From Microcella sp. (lineage in GTDB: Bacteria; Actinomycetota; Actinomycetes; Actinomycetales; Microbacteriaceae): a stretch of 14,166 nt of DNA. The notes under the pieces were generated by a model that saw only the letters and a program-made list of their open reading frames with translations, had not been told where the DNA came from and did not search any database. The stretch lies in NCBI GenBank assembly GCA_020216895.1, contig JAIWOM010000014.1, positions 1 to 14,166 on the forward strand, given 5' to 3'. The position numbers were made by a program, and so were the translations under genes. How positions within the stretch are numbered: the stretch's first letter is position 1; each line of letters opens with the position of its first letter. Of the stretch, positions 5,930-13,252 are shown one piece after another.

Positions 5930-7312
5930 CTACTTCCCGCCGCGGCCGTCGACCGTGTTGAGGTGCGACTGCGAGTCGCGCAGCGTACTGAGCTCGCCGC
6001 CGACCGAGTAGTAGCGCTTGCCGGCCACCAGCAGGGTCTCGGCCGGGAACTTCGTGATGACCTCGCAGCCGTCCTTGGTGACGACCACTTCCTCCTCGAT
6101 GCGGGCGGCGCCCCAGCCGTCGGCGGCAGGCCAATAGGTCTCAAGGGCGAAGACCATGCCCTCCTCCAGCACCTCGGGGTGGTCGAACGAGGTGAGGCGC
6201 GAGAAGATCGGCTTCTCCCAGATCGAGAGCCCCACGCCGTGCCCGTACTGCAGAGCGAAGGCGGCCTCCTCGTTCGCGAAGCCGAACTCCTCGGCCTTCG
6301 GCCAGACGGCGACGATGTCGGCCGTCGTGGCGCCGGGCTTCACGAGAGCGATGGCGCGGTCCATGTACTCGCGGGCCCGCGTGTACGCATCCTTCTGCGC
6401 CTGGCTCGCCGAGCCGACCGCGAAAGTCCGGTAGTAGCAGGTGCGGTAGCCGTTGTAGCTGTGCAGGATGTCGAAGAACGCCGGGTCGCCCGGGCGGATC
6501 AGCCGGTCGCTGAACACGTGCGGGTGCGGCGAGCAGCGCTCGCCCGAGATCGCGTTGACGCCCTCGACGTACTCGGAGCCGAGGTCGTAGAGGGTCTTGG
6601 CGACGAGGCCGACCGTCTCGTTCTCGCGCACGCCGGGCCGGAGGAAGTCGTAGAGGTTCTCGTAGGCGGCATCCACCATCGAGGCGGCCGTGGTCAGCAG
6701 GCGGATCTCGTCGTGGGTCTTGATGCGGCGGGCCTCGAGGAAGATCTGCTGGCCGTCGACGACCTGGATGCCCTCCTTCTGCAGCGCGAACAGGATGGGC
6801 AGCTCGATCACATCGACGCCGAGCGGCTCGTTCGCGAGGCCGAACTTCTCGAGCTCGCGCTTGACCTTGCGAGCGACCTCCTCGGCGATGCCCGCGTCGG
6901 GCGGGAATGCGCCGCGGAGGGTCGAGATGCCGGCGCGCGAGCCCGACTCGAGCCGCGGCCGGGTGGCACCGTGGTGGGGCGCGTGCGGGTCGGCGTCGGC
7001 CTCGGAGTGGGTGTGGTCGAGCCACGGGTTGTAGAGCGAGTGGTGCTTCGCCGCCGAGCCGAAGTCCCACACGATGGGGTCGGTCTTGCGGGTGAGCAGC
7101 GCGAAGCGGATCAGCTTGTCCATCGCCCAGGTGCCGATGTGGGTCGCGGACATGTATCGGATGTTCGAGAAGTCGAAGGCGAGCACCGCGCCGACGTCGG
7201 ACTTCTCGAGCTGCGCCTTCAGTCGAAGGAGGCGCTCGGTGCGGAGGCGGTCGAAGTCGACGCGCGCCTCCCAGTCGACGCCATTCATCCCCGTGGTGCC
7301 GGTGCTCTTCAT
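5930..7312 (-). CDS. M24-family metallopeptidase-like enzyme (aminopeptidase P / creatinase fold) with altered metal site
   Basis: The 460-residue protein has an N-terminal creatinase-type domain (about 18-195) and a C-terminal pita-bread domain (about 200-430). Family members cleave Xaa-Pro peptides, or non-peptide compounds such as creatine, ectoine or DMSP. Four of the five canonical metal ligands can be placed: D281 (FFDI), H358 (GHGVGL), E391 and E406. The second aspartate of the usual D-x(10)-D pair is replaced by cysteine: NGYRTCYYRTF, C292. This suggests a different metal, a mononuclear site or non-peptidase chemistry. The ATG at 7310-7312 follows GAGGAGGA (7317-7324); an upstream in-frame start at 7363 lacks such a site. 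TACACA on the minus strand (7364-7369) may be its -10. It is divergent from the ABC importer, so its substrate may be what that system imports. Confidence 0.85.
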   Translation of the reverse strand: MKSTGTTGMNGVDWEARVDFDRLRTERLLRLKAQLEKSDVGAVLAFDFSNIRYMSATHIGTWAMDKLIRFALLTRKTDPIVWDFGSAAKHHSLYNPWLDHTHSEADADPHAPHHGATRPRLESGSRAGISTLRGAFPPDAGIAEEVARKVKRELEKFGLANEPLGVDVIELPILFALQKEGIQVVDGQQIFLEARRIKTHDEIRLLTTAASMVDAAYENLYDFLRPGVRENETVGLVAKTLYDLGSEYVEGVNAISGERCSPHPHVFSDRLIRPGDPAFFDILHSYNGYRTCYYRTFAVGSASQAQKDAYTRAREYMDRAIALVKPGATTADIVAVWPKAEEFGFANEEAAFALQYGHGVGLSIWEKPIFSRLTSFDHPEVLEEGMVFALETYWPAADGWGAARIEEEVVVTKDGCEVITKFPAETLLVAGKRYYSVGGELSTLRDSQSHLNTVDGRGGK

Positions 7313-7479
7313 CGAGTCCTCCTCGTGGTCCTGCGCGCCATTGGCGGTGCGCGGTGCGCTCAATGTGTAGCACAGTTTAACGGCTGACGGCCAGAGTGAA
7401 CATCCCGGTCACGGCGGATGCGAAGGCTCCCGAGGCGCGGACACTCGCGCTCACTCGCACTAAACGAGGAAAGTATTTC

Positions 7480-7508
7480 TTCACTAAGAGCGAACGCATA
7501 TGTATAGT
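7480..7508 (+). promoter_or_regulatory. Promoter of the ABC importer operon
   Basis: TTCACT (7480-7485) and TATAGT (7503-7508) form -35 and -10 elements at the ideal 17-bp spacing, in an AT-richer stretch of a very GC-rich region. The expected start near 7515 gives a leader of about 65 nt. Small symmetric elements overlap or precede the -35: CTCG/CGAG (7454-7457, 7465-7468), GAAA/TTTC (7469-7472, 7476-7479), and CACTAA repeated 24 bp apart (7458, 7482). Some of these may be regulator sites. Confidence 0.6.
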
Positions 7509-7540
7509 GACGCTGAATAGCACCACCTGGGATCAGTGTC

Positions 7541-7576
7541 GATCTCTGGTCCTCGGCCGATTTCAAAGGAGAGATC
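7541..7576 (+). promoter_or_regulatory. 5' leader hairpin that can pair with the ribosome site of the binding-protein gene
   Basis: GATCTCT (7541-7547) and AGAGATC (7570-7576) are a perfect 7-bp inverted repeat. The right arm overlaps the 3' half of the Shine-Dalgarno AAAGGAGAG (7565-7573). The loop contains the palindrome TCGGCCGA (7553-7560). The fold could reduce translation of the lipoprotein gene. It matches no riboswitch class I recognise. Confidence 0.4.
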
Positions 7577-7580
7577 TTCC

Positions 7581-8621
7581 ATGAGGCACTCACGTCCGGT
7601 GCGGCTCCGCCGCTCCCTCACCCTGGCCGCCGCTGCGGCCGCCACCGCTCTCGCCCTGGCCGCCTGCGCGGCGCCCGCCGCCGAGGAGCCCGCCGCGGGC
7701 GGCGAGGAGGAGACCCTCCAGGTCGCCTTCATCTCGTTCGCCGTCGCCAACACCTACGACGAGCCCATGCTCGCCGAGATCGAGCGCGTCGCGGCCGAGA
7801 ACAACATCGAGATCACCGTCTTCGATGGCAACCTCGACCCGAACCTCCAGGTCACGCTGATCCAGGACGTCATCGCGTCGGGCCAGTACGACGGCATGAT
7901 CACGCAGCCGGTCTTCGGGCCGGCACTGGTCGACGTCGTGCGCCAGGCGATCGACGCCGGCCTCACGGTGGTGAACGTCGACCAGATCCTCGGCGACGAC
8001 TTCACCACCAGCGCGACCCAGGTCGAGGGCCTCGCGGCGAACGTCGTCTTCGTTCCCTCCGACCTCGGCACCAAGCTGGGCGAGCAGGTCGTCGCCGCCT
8101 GCGCGACGCAGAGCCTGGACCCCTGCAACGTCGCCTTCCTGCACGACGTGAAGGCGTCCGCGATCGGTGTCGCCCTGTACGACGCGTTCAACGCCGTCAT
8201 CGAGGGCACCCCGGTCACGATCGTGGCCGAGGGCGAGACCTTCTACAACCCGGCCGCCGCGCAGACCGCGGTGTCGGACATCCTGACCGCGAACGCGAAC
8301 ATCGACCTGATCGCGACCTCCGACCAGGGCCTGCAGGGCGCGGTCGCGGCCATCGAGGCCGCGGGCGGTTCGCTGAGCGACTACCTCATGGTCGGCTACG
8401 GCGGCTCGGTGTGGTCGCAGCAGCGTGTTTCGGAGGGCGTCGTGTACGCGAACGTCCTGCAGGTTCCGGCCACGGAAGGCCGCCTCGCCATGGAGGCCAT
8501 GGTCGACGCGCTCCGCAACGGCGTGAACCAGGGCGACGTGGACCCCTTCGCGGGCCTCCCCGGTGGTGGCGTCATCACCATCGAGAACGCGAGCGAGTTC
8601 ACCGGCGAGTGGGCCGGATAA
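7581..8621 (+). CDS. ABC importer substrate-binding lipoprotein, sugar-binding type (Peripla_BP_4)
   Basis: The 346-residue protein starts with a Tat/Sec-like basic segment, a hydrophobic Ala/Leu core (12-27) and a lipobox ALAAC with C29 as the lipidated residue. It would be anchored outside the membrane. A short Glu/Gly/Pro linker follows. The mature part has the two-lobed fold of ribose-type binding proteins: the first strand is near 47-53 (LQVAFIS), and a DVIASGQYDGMI segment follows later in lobe 1. Sugars, polyols, autoinducer-2 or other small polar solutes are typical ligands; the actual one is unknown. ATG at 7581 is set by AAAGGAGAG 7-15 nt upstream. It is the first gene of a three-gene operon and is divergent from the M24 enzyme. 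Confidence 0.92.
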   Translation: MRHSRPVRLRRSLTLAAAAAATALALAACAAPAAEEPAAGGEEETLQVAFISFAVANTYDEPMLAEIERVAAENNIEITVFDGNLDPNLQVTLIQDVIASGQYDGMITQPVFGPALVDVVRQAIDAGLTVVNVDQILGDDFTTSATQVEGLAANVVFVPSDLGTKLGEQVVAACATQSLDPCNVAFLHDVKASAIGVALYDAFNAVIEGTPVTIVAEGETFYNPAAAQTAVSDILTANANIDLIATSDQGLQGAVAAIEAAGGSLSDYLMVGYGGSVWSQQRVSEGVVYANVLQVPATEGRLAMEAMVDALRNGVNQGDVDPFAGLPGGGVITIENASEFTGEWAG

Positions 8622-8624
8622 TCC

Positions 8625-10151
8625 ATGCCTGAAACGGCAGCAGTCGACGCCCCGCAGCTCCACGTTGAGCTGCGGGGTGTCGGCAAGTCCTTCAACGGCC
8701 TCCCCGTGCTGGCCGACATCGACCTGACTCTCGAGCCGGGCACCGTGCACGCCCTCGTGGGCGAGAACGGTGCCGGGAAGTCCACGCTCAGCAAGATCAT
8801 CTCGGGCGTCTACTCGGCCGACACCGGTCAGCTGCTCGTCAACGGGCAGGAAGCCAGCTTCGGCTCCCCGCGGGAGGCGCTAGCCCAGGGCATCGCGACG
8901 ATCGCGCAGGAGCTGGCCCTGGTGCCCGAGCTCACTGTCGCGGAGAACGTCTTCCTCGGTAGCGAGCCGCGCACCCTCGGCTGGATCAACCGGAAGAAGC
9001 TGCGGGCCGCGTATGCCGCGATCGCCGAGAGCACGGGCTTCGACCTGCCGGGCGACACCGTGGTCGGCGGCCTGCGCACGGCCGACCAGCAGAAGGTCGA
9101 GATCATGCGCGCTCTGGCGCGCGGTGCCTCGCTCATCATCATGGACGAGCCCACCGCCGCCCTCTCGGCGCACGACACCGAGCTGCTGCACGGGGTCGTG
9201 CGCCGCCTCGCTGCGTCGGGGCGCACCGTGCTGCTCATCTCCCACTTCCTCGGAGAGGTGCTCGAGCTCAGCGACTCCGTCACGATCCTCCGAGACGGCC
9301 GGCACATCCGCACGGCGCTCGCGGTCGACGAGACCGAGTCGACGCTCATCGAGAGCATGCTCGGCCGCACCCTCGGCTCGGTCTTCCCCGACAAGCCGCC
9401 GCATGACGCGGATGGCGACGTGGTGCTGTCGGTGCGCGACCTCGTCGCACCCGGTGTCTACGGGGTGTCCTTCGACGTGCGCGCGGGCGAGATCGTCGGC
9501 CTCGCCGGCCTCGTCGGCGCGGGCCGCAGCGAGATCGCCCACGCCATTTTCGGCGCCGCTCCCCGCAACGCCGGAACGGTCGCCATCGACGGCGCGGAGA
9601 CGCCCAACACGATCGCCGGCTCGCTCAAGAGGGGCATCTTCCTGATCCCCGAGTCGCGCAAGGACCAGGGCCTCGTGCTCGGGCGCCCCATCCGCGACAA
9701 CGTGACGCTGTCGAACATGGGGCAGGTCGCGCCGCGCGGCTGGGTGTCATCCGGGGTCGAGCGGAGAGCATCCCGCACCATGCTCGATCGCGTCACCGTC
9801 GGCGGCGACGACCGTCGCGCGGTGTCGGCGCTCTCCGGCGGCAACCAGCAGAAGGTGCTCTTCGGGCGTGCCCTGCAGGGCAGCCGCCGACTGCTCATCG
9901 CCGATGAGCCCACCCGCGGGGTGGATGTCGGCAGCCGCCGCGCGATCTACGACCTCATCGCCGAGCAGGCACGGCAGGGCATCGGCGTGCTCGTCATCTC
10001 CTCCGACGTCGAAGAGGTGCTGGGGCTCGCACACCGGGTGCTCGTCATCCGCAGCGGCCAGATCGTCGGCGAGTTTGCGGGCGACCAGCTGACCGAGGAG
10101 AACATCATCACCGCGGCCTTCGCGGATCCGATCACGAACGAGAGCCAGTGA
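8625..10151 (+). CDS. ABC importer ATP-binding protein with two nucleotide-binding domains (CUT2/RbsA type)
   Basis: The 508-residue protein has two fused ATPase domains, the usual form in ribose-type importers. In domain 1 (about 10-245) Walker A is GENGAGKST (46-54), Walker B is IIMDEP (171-176) and the switch histidine is H207. Its signature is divergent, LRTADQQK (150-157) in place of an LSxG-type motif. In domain 2 (about 265-500) Walker A is degenerate (GLVGAGRSE, 295-303), the signature LSGGNQQK (403-410) and DEPTRGVDVG (427-436) are intact, and the switch histidine is replaced in ISSDVEE. This asymmetry is normal for the family. The ATG lies 3 nt after the lipoprotein stop without a strong ribosome site, implying translational coupling. 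The permease follows 4 nt later. Confidence 0.96.
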   Translation: MPETAAVDAPQLHVELRGVGKSFNGLPVLADIDLTLEPGTVHALVGENGAGKSTLSKIISGVYSADTGQLLVNGQEASFGSPREALAQGIATIAQELALVPELTVAENVFLGSEPRTLGWINRKKLRAAYAAIAESTGFDLPGDTVVGGLRTADQQKVEIMRALARGASLIIMDEPTAALSAHDTELLHGVVRRLAASGRTVLLISHFLGEVLELSDSVTILRDGRHIRTALAVDETESTLIESMLGRTLGSVFPDKPPHDADGDVVLSVRDLVAPGVYGVSFDVRAGEIVGLAGLVGAGRSEIAHAIFGAAPRNAGTVAIDGAETPNTIAGSLKRGIFLIPESRKDQGLVLGRPIRDNVTLSNMGQVAPRGWVSSGVERRASRTMLDRVTVGGDDRRAVSALSGGNQQKVLFGRALQGSRRLLIADEPTRGVDVGSRRAIYDLIAEQARQGIGVLVISSDVEEVLGLAHRVLVIRSGQIVGEFAGDQLTEENIITAAFADPITNESQ

Positions 10152-10155
10152 GACT

Positions 10156-11190
10156 ATGACCAACGACACGCAGCTCGCGCCGAAGCCCACAGCCGGCGCC
10201 CCCACCACCCGCTCCCTCCCCACGGTGCTGAAGCAGGTGCCGTGGCGATCGGTGGCGATCGTCGTGCCCTTCCTGGCGGTCTTCATCGCCCTCTCGATCG
10301 GCAGCCCGGCGTTCCTCTCCGCGCAGAACATCGGCAACGTGCTCGACCGCCAGTCGGGCATCCTCATCGTGGCCGCCGCGGCCACGCTCGTGCTGATCGC
10401 GGGCGGCATCGACCTGTCGGTCGGCGCCACCTACATGTTCACGGCGGTCATCTGCGGAACGATCATCGTTCGCGTCGGCGGGGAGGCGGGGGCCGCGCTC
10501 GGCATCATCGTGGGCATCCTCGCCGGCCTGGTCGTGGGGTTGATCAACGGCATCATCAGCACGTACCTCAAGATCAATCCGCTGATCGCGACGCTCGCCA
10601 TGAGCTTCATCATCCTCGGGGCCACGAAGCTCGTCTCCCAGTTCGGCAAGGAGGGCATCGGCCAGATCCGCGTCGACTTCCCGGAGTTCCGCTGGCTTGC
10701 GCTGACGAAGCCGCTCGGCATCTCGCTGCCGACCTGGATCGCGTTCATCGTCATCGTGATCCTCGGCATCGTGCTGTGGCGCACCACGTTCGGCCGCTAC
10801 GTCTACGCCGCGGGCGGCAACGCGGAGGCGGCGCGCCTGGCGGGCATCCGGGTCGACGGCGTGCGCATCGCGACCTTCGCCATCGCCGGCACAGCCGCGG
10901 GGCTCGCGGGCGTGATCGACCTCGCTCGCACGCCCTCCGCGCCCGAGAACGACGCGATCGCGACGACGCTCACCTTCACCGTGCTCGCGGGCATCGTCGT
11001 CGGCGGCACATCGATCCTGGGCGGTGAGGGCGCCATCTGGCGCACCGTGCTGGGCATCCTGTTCATCGCGATGCTCTACAACGGATTCACCCTGCTGCGC
11101 ATCGACCCGCTCTTCCAAGGCATCGCGCTCGGCGTGATCATCCTGGTCGCCGTCGGGTTCGACGCGTGGTCGAAGTTCCGCCGGAGGTAG
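10156..11190 (+). CDS. ABC importer permease (CUT2/RbsC type)
   Basis: This 344-residue integral membrane protein follows the ATPase stop by 4 nt. After a hydrophilic N-terminus (1-30) there are about eight to ten hydrophobic segments, for example 32-50, 69-84, 90-106, 112-135, 143-160, 193-208, 237-253, 272-288, 297-313 and 318-336. Family landmarks are GGIDLSVG (83-90), NPLIATLA (141-148), the cytoplasmic coupling loop YAAGGNAEAARLAGI (217-231), which contacts the ATPase, and GGTSILGGEG (283-292). The single permease would act as a homodimer. With the upstream lipoprotein and ATPase this makes a complete importer, and the operon ends at the hairpin at 11225. Confidence 0.95.
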   Translation: MTNDTQLAPKPTAGAPTTRSLPTVLKQVPWRSVAIVVPFLAVFIALSIGSPAFLSAQNIGNVLDRQSGILIVAAAATLVLIAGGIDLSVGATYMFTAVICGTIIVRVGGEAGAALGIIVGILAGLVVGLINGIISTYLKINPLIATLAMSFIILGATKLVSQFGKEGIGQIRVDFPEFRWLALTKPLGISLPTWIAFIVIVILGIVLWRTTFGRYVYAAGGNAEAARLAGIRVDGVRIATFAIAGTAAGLAGVIDLARTPSAPENDAIATTLTFTVLAGIVVGGTSILGGEGAIWRTVLGILFIAMLYNGFTLLRIDPLFQGIALGVIILVAVGFDAWSKFRRR

Positions 11191-11224
11191 AGGGACGCTC
11201 GTAAGAGCCTACGTTCGCGGGATC

Positions 11225-11254
11225 GCGGCCGGTGCGCACCAGCGCACCGGCCGC
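11225..11254 (+). terminator. Terminator of the ABC importer operon
   Basis: GCGGCCGGTGCGC (11225-11237) and GCGCACCGGCCGC (11242-11254) form a perfect 13-bp stem with a 4-nt loop. It is followed by TTCTTC, and lies 34 nt after the permease stop. Confidence 0.88.
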
Positions 11255-11316
11255 TTCTTCATGCCCAGCGGCTGTCGAGAGCGGAGGAAGGAGGCAGAGC
11301 TCCACTGGCGGCGCAG

Positions 11317-11467
11317 ACGGGGACGGCGACCAGGACGCTGACCACCGGGACGGCGCCAACCGGGACGGCGCTGACCAGGACGGGGCCGACCGGGACGGTG
11401 CCGACCGGGACGGGGCCGACCGGGACGGTGCCGACCGGGACGGTGCCGATCGACCGGGACAGCGACA
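11317..11467. repeat. 15-bp tandem repeat array (minisatellite)
   Basis: Seven uninterrupted 15-bp units run from 11344 to 11448 with consensus ACCGGGACGGTGCCG; units 4, 6 and 7 are identical, and the others differ at one to three positions. Degenerate or shortened units flank them: 12-bp variants at 11317-11328 and 11329-11340, and a last one at 11453-11467 after a 4-bp break. The array sits between two terminators and outside any supported gene. It could vary in copy number between strains. Confidence 0.9.
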
Positions 11468-11622
11468 ACCCGGTGGCCACTGCTCGTGCTCCGAGCCGCT
11501 GGCGGGACCACTCTCCCGCCGAGCGCGGCCGACGGCCCGCAGCGGCCGAGCGGGACCCCCTGGTTCCGTACTTGGTGCAGCACACTCCCATCGAGCCGAG
11601 CTGCGCCGATCCCGGAACGCCG

Positions 11623-11654
11623 AACGGCGGGCAACCCGAGGGTCGCCCGCCGTT
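11623..11654 (-). terminator. Terminator of the amidohydrolase gene
   Basis: AACGGCGGGC (11623-11632) pairs perfectly with GCCCGCCGTT (11645-11654). The 12-nt interior can extend the stem with ACCC/GGGT. It lies 19 nt beyond the amidohydrolase stop on the minus strand. The T-tail is weak. Confidence 0.78.
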
Positions 11655-11673
11655 GCGGGTGGGAGGCTGCGGC

Positions 11674-13128
11674 CTAGTGCTTGTGGCCGTCGTCCTCACC
11701 GAGGTACTTGTAGGGGTTCGCGATCGGCTCGTCCTCGGGCAGAGCGGGGTTCATCCACTCCTTCCAGGCGTCCTCACCGAGCTCGCCGCGGACGTACTCG
11801 ACCGAGGCGGCGACGCGGTCGGCGACCGGCTTGAGCGGCATGCCGATGCGCTCGCCCTGGTACTTGACGACCTTGCCGTTGACCACGACCGTGTGCACGT
11901 CGGCGGTGCCGACCTGGTACACCACGTGGGCGTAGGGGTTGAGGATCGGCGTCATGACCGGCGACTCGTCGTTCTTGAGCAGCACGATGTCGGCCTTCTT
12001 GCCCACGGTGATCGAGCCGAGCTTGTCGGCCATGCCGATCGTGTGCGCGCCACCCATGGTGGCCTGCCACACCGCGTCCTCCGCCTTCATGCGGTTGACG
12101 TTGACCGTCTCGCCCTTGTTGTGGGCCTCGAGGTGGTCGCGCGACCGGAACGAGCTGAGGGTCGAGCGCATGGCCGAGAAGAAGTCGGCGCTCCACCACA
12201 CGCTCGTGTCCATCGAGAGCGAGGCGGTGATGCCGTACTTCTTGGCGACCCACGCCGAGGGGTAGCCCTGGCCGGCGCTCTGCTCGCTCTCGGTGGCGAT
12301 CGAGATGGTGCCGCCCGTGGCCGCGATCTTGTGGTAGCTGTCGGGGCCGAGCGACGACGCGTGCACGTAGGTGACGGTGTCGTCCATGAAGCCGTGCTCG
12401 TACATCAGGTCGATGTTCGGGTCGCCGTTGACGCCCCAGACACCGGCGTGGGTGGTGACCCGCAGGCCCAGCTCGCGAGCGGCCTCGAAGGCGCCCTTCT
12501 CGTGGAAGTCGGGGCCCGAGTTGACATCGAAGGCCACCTGCAGGCCCATCATGTCGTCGGCCTTGAAGTTCTTGACCCACTGCTGGAAGCCGGGCTCGTT
12601 CATCCACTCCCACGGAGCACCGAGGTAGTTGCCGTAGGCAAGCACGTAGCGGCCGGGGATGCTCTTCAGAGCCTCCACCGCGGCGTCGGCGTACTCGGTG
12701 GTGCGCAGCGCGTGCGACCAGTCGACGGTCGTCGTGACACCGTCGTCGACCGACTCGAGCGCGCTGAGCTGGTTGCCCGCCGCGATGTCCTCGGCACGGA
12801 AGACGTGGCCCCACGTGAGGTAGTAGAAGACGAAGTACTGGCTGAGCGCCCAGTCACCGCCGTAGCCGCGAAGAGCGGTCTGCCACATGTGGCGGTGGGT
12901 GTCGATCATGCCGGGCATGACGATCCCGCCCTTGGCGTCGATCTCGAGCGTGCCCGCGGGCACCTCGAGGTTGTGCCCGACACCGGCGATGGTGTCGTCG
13001 ATGATCAGGACGTCGGCGTTCTCGAGAACGCCGGCCGAATCGACCGTGATCACCGCCGTGGCGTTCCGGAAGACGACGGGCCGGCCGGGAGCGAAGTCCT
13101 CGGCGCGGGGCGCGACGGCATCGGTCAT
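11674..13128 (-). CDS. Metal-dependent amidohydrolase, TRZ/ATZ/cytosine-deaminase type
   Basis: The 484-residue protein belongs to the amidohydrolase superfamily, whose deaminase/chlorohydrolase branch removes amino or halide groups from heterocycles and cleaves cyclic amides. The N-terminal beta-sandwich strand region (about 18-70) leads into the metal motif MPGMIDTHRH (71-80), with H78 and H80. The remaining TIM-barrel ligands are H227 (TTHAGVW), H256 (YVHASS) and D307 (SMDTS), with E280 or E282 as a possible proton shuttle. The C-terminal GSITVGKKADIVLL (371-384) is the usual family ending. The active site appears complete, but the substrate is unknown. ATG at 13126-13128 follows GAGGAGGA with 4 nt between; the in-frame start at 13329 is rejected because it crosses the promoter region. 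It is divergent from an MFS transporter that may move its substrate or product. Confidence 0.9.
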   Translation of the reverse strand: MTDAVAPRAEDFAPGRPVVFRNATAVITVDSAGVLENADVLIIDDTIAGVGHNLEVPAGTLEIDAKGGIVMPGMIDTHRHMWQTALRGYGGDWALSQYFVFYYLTWGHVFRAEDIAAGNQLSALESVDDGVTTTVDWSHALRTTEYADAAVEALKSIPGRYVLAYGNYLGAPWEWMNEPGFQQWVKNFKADDMMGLQVAFDVNSGPDFHEKGAFEAARELGLRVTTHAGVWGVNGDPNIDLMYEHGFMDDTVTYVHASSLGPDSYHKIAATGGTISIATESEQSAGQGYPSAWVAKKYGITASLSMDTSVWWSADFFSAMRSTLSSFRSRDHLEAHNKGETVNVNRMKAEDAVWQATMGGAHTIGMADKLGSITVGKKADIVLLKNDESPVMTPILNPYAHVVYQVGTADVHTVVVNGKVVKYQGERIGMPLKPVADRVAASVEYVRGELGEDAWKEWMNPALPEDEPIANPYKYLGEDDGHKH

Positions 13129-13157
13129 GAGTTCCTCCTCGTTGAGCAATTCAGTAA

Positions 13158-13206
13158 AGGTGTACGGCAATGTACAGCCATGGTGAAATACTAAGTCGAT
13201 ACACCT
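13158..13206. promoter_or_regulatory. Inverted operator-like arms over the amidohydrolase promoter
   Basis: AGGTGTA (13158-13164) and TACACCT (13200-13206) are perfect inverted 7-mers whose centres are 42 bp apart, four helical turns. On the minus strand TTCACC (13182-13187) and TACACC (13159-13164) form a -35/-10 pair with 17-bp spacing, so the left arm covers the -10. The palindrome TGTACA lies between them (13171-13176). The right arm lies toward the MFS start. No regulator is known; the XRE-cupin protein is one candidate. Confidence 0.45.
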
Positions 13207-13252
13207 GGATAAATCCACTCGCTCCGGGAAACTCCCCAGAAAGGGGGCGCGC

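Larger units (their letters stand above)
11191..11673. other. Non-coding gap between two terminators
   Basis: This 483-bp stretch separates the importer operon from the convergent amidohydrolase gene. It holds, in order, a terminator hairpin (11225-11254), a 15-bp tandem repeat array (11317-11467), a bulged hairpin (CGCTGGCGGGA with TCCCGCC-G-AGCG, 11497-11525) and a second terminator (11623-11654). Open frames through it are long only because the 15-bp unit is a multiple of three and the DNA is GC-rich. None has a family match I recognise or a ribosome site. Confidence 0.6.

Noticed and set aside
5930..7312. Naming the M24 protein as DddP, creatinase or ectoine hydrolase
   Set aside because: Only fold-level features are visible. 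The Cys at the second metal position does not support any of these, and neighbouring genes of those pathways are missing.
5963..7387. 474-residue plus-strand open frame opposite the M24 gene
   Set aside because: It is a composition shadow of the M24 gene, with no recognisable family features.
7472..7479. AGTATTTC shared with the minus strand at 13185-13192 as a common operator
   Set aside because: An 8-base match between two regions of a few hundred bases is expected by chance, and its offset from the -35 differs between the two promoters.
11317..11467. CRISPR array
   Set aside because: The units are contiguous 15-bp repeats without spacers, and no cas gene is near.
11317..11467. Pentapeptide-repeat protein encoded by the array
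   Set aside because: All frames are open because the unit is 15 bp. The peptide units do not fit the A(D/N)LXX pattern and there is no ribosome site or flanking domain.
11398..13194. 598-residue plus-strand open frame opposite the amidohydrolase
   Set aside because: It starts inside the 15-bp repeat and runs antisense to a protein with a full metal site. It has no recognisable domain and no ribosome site.
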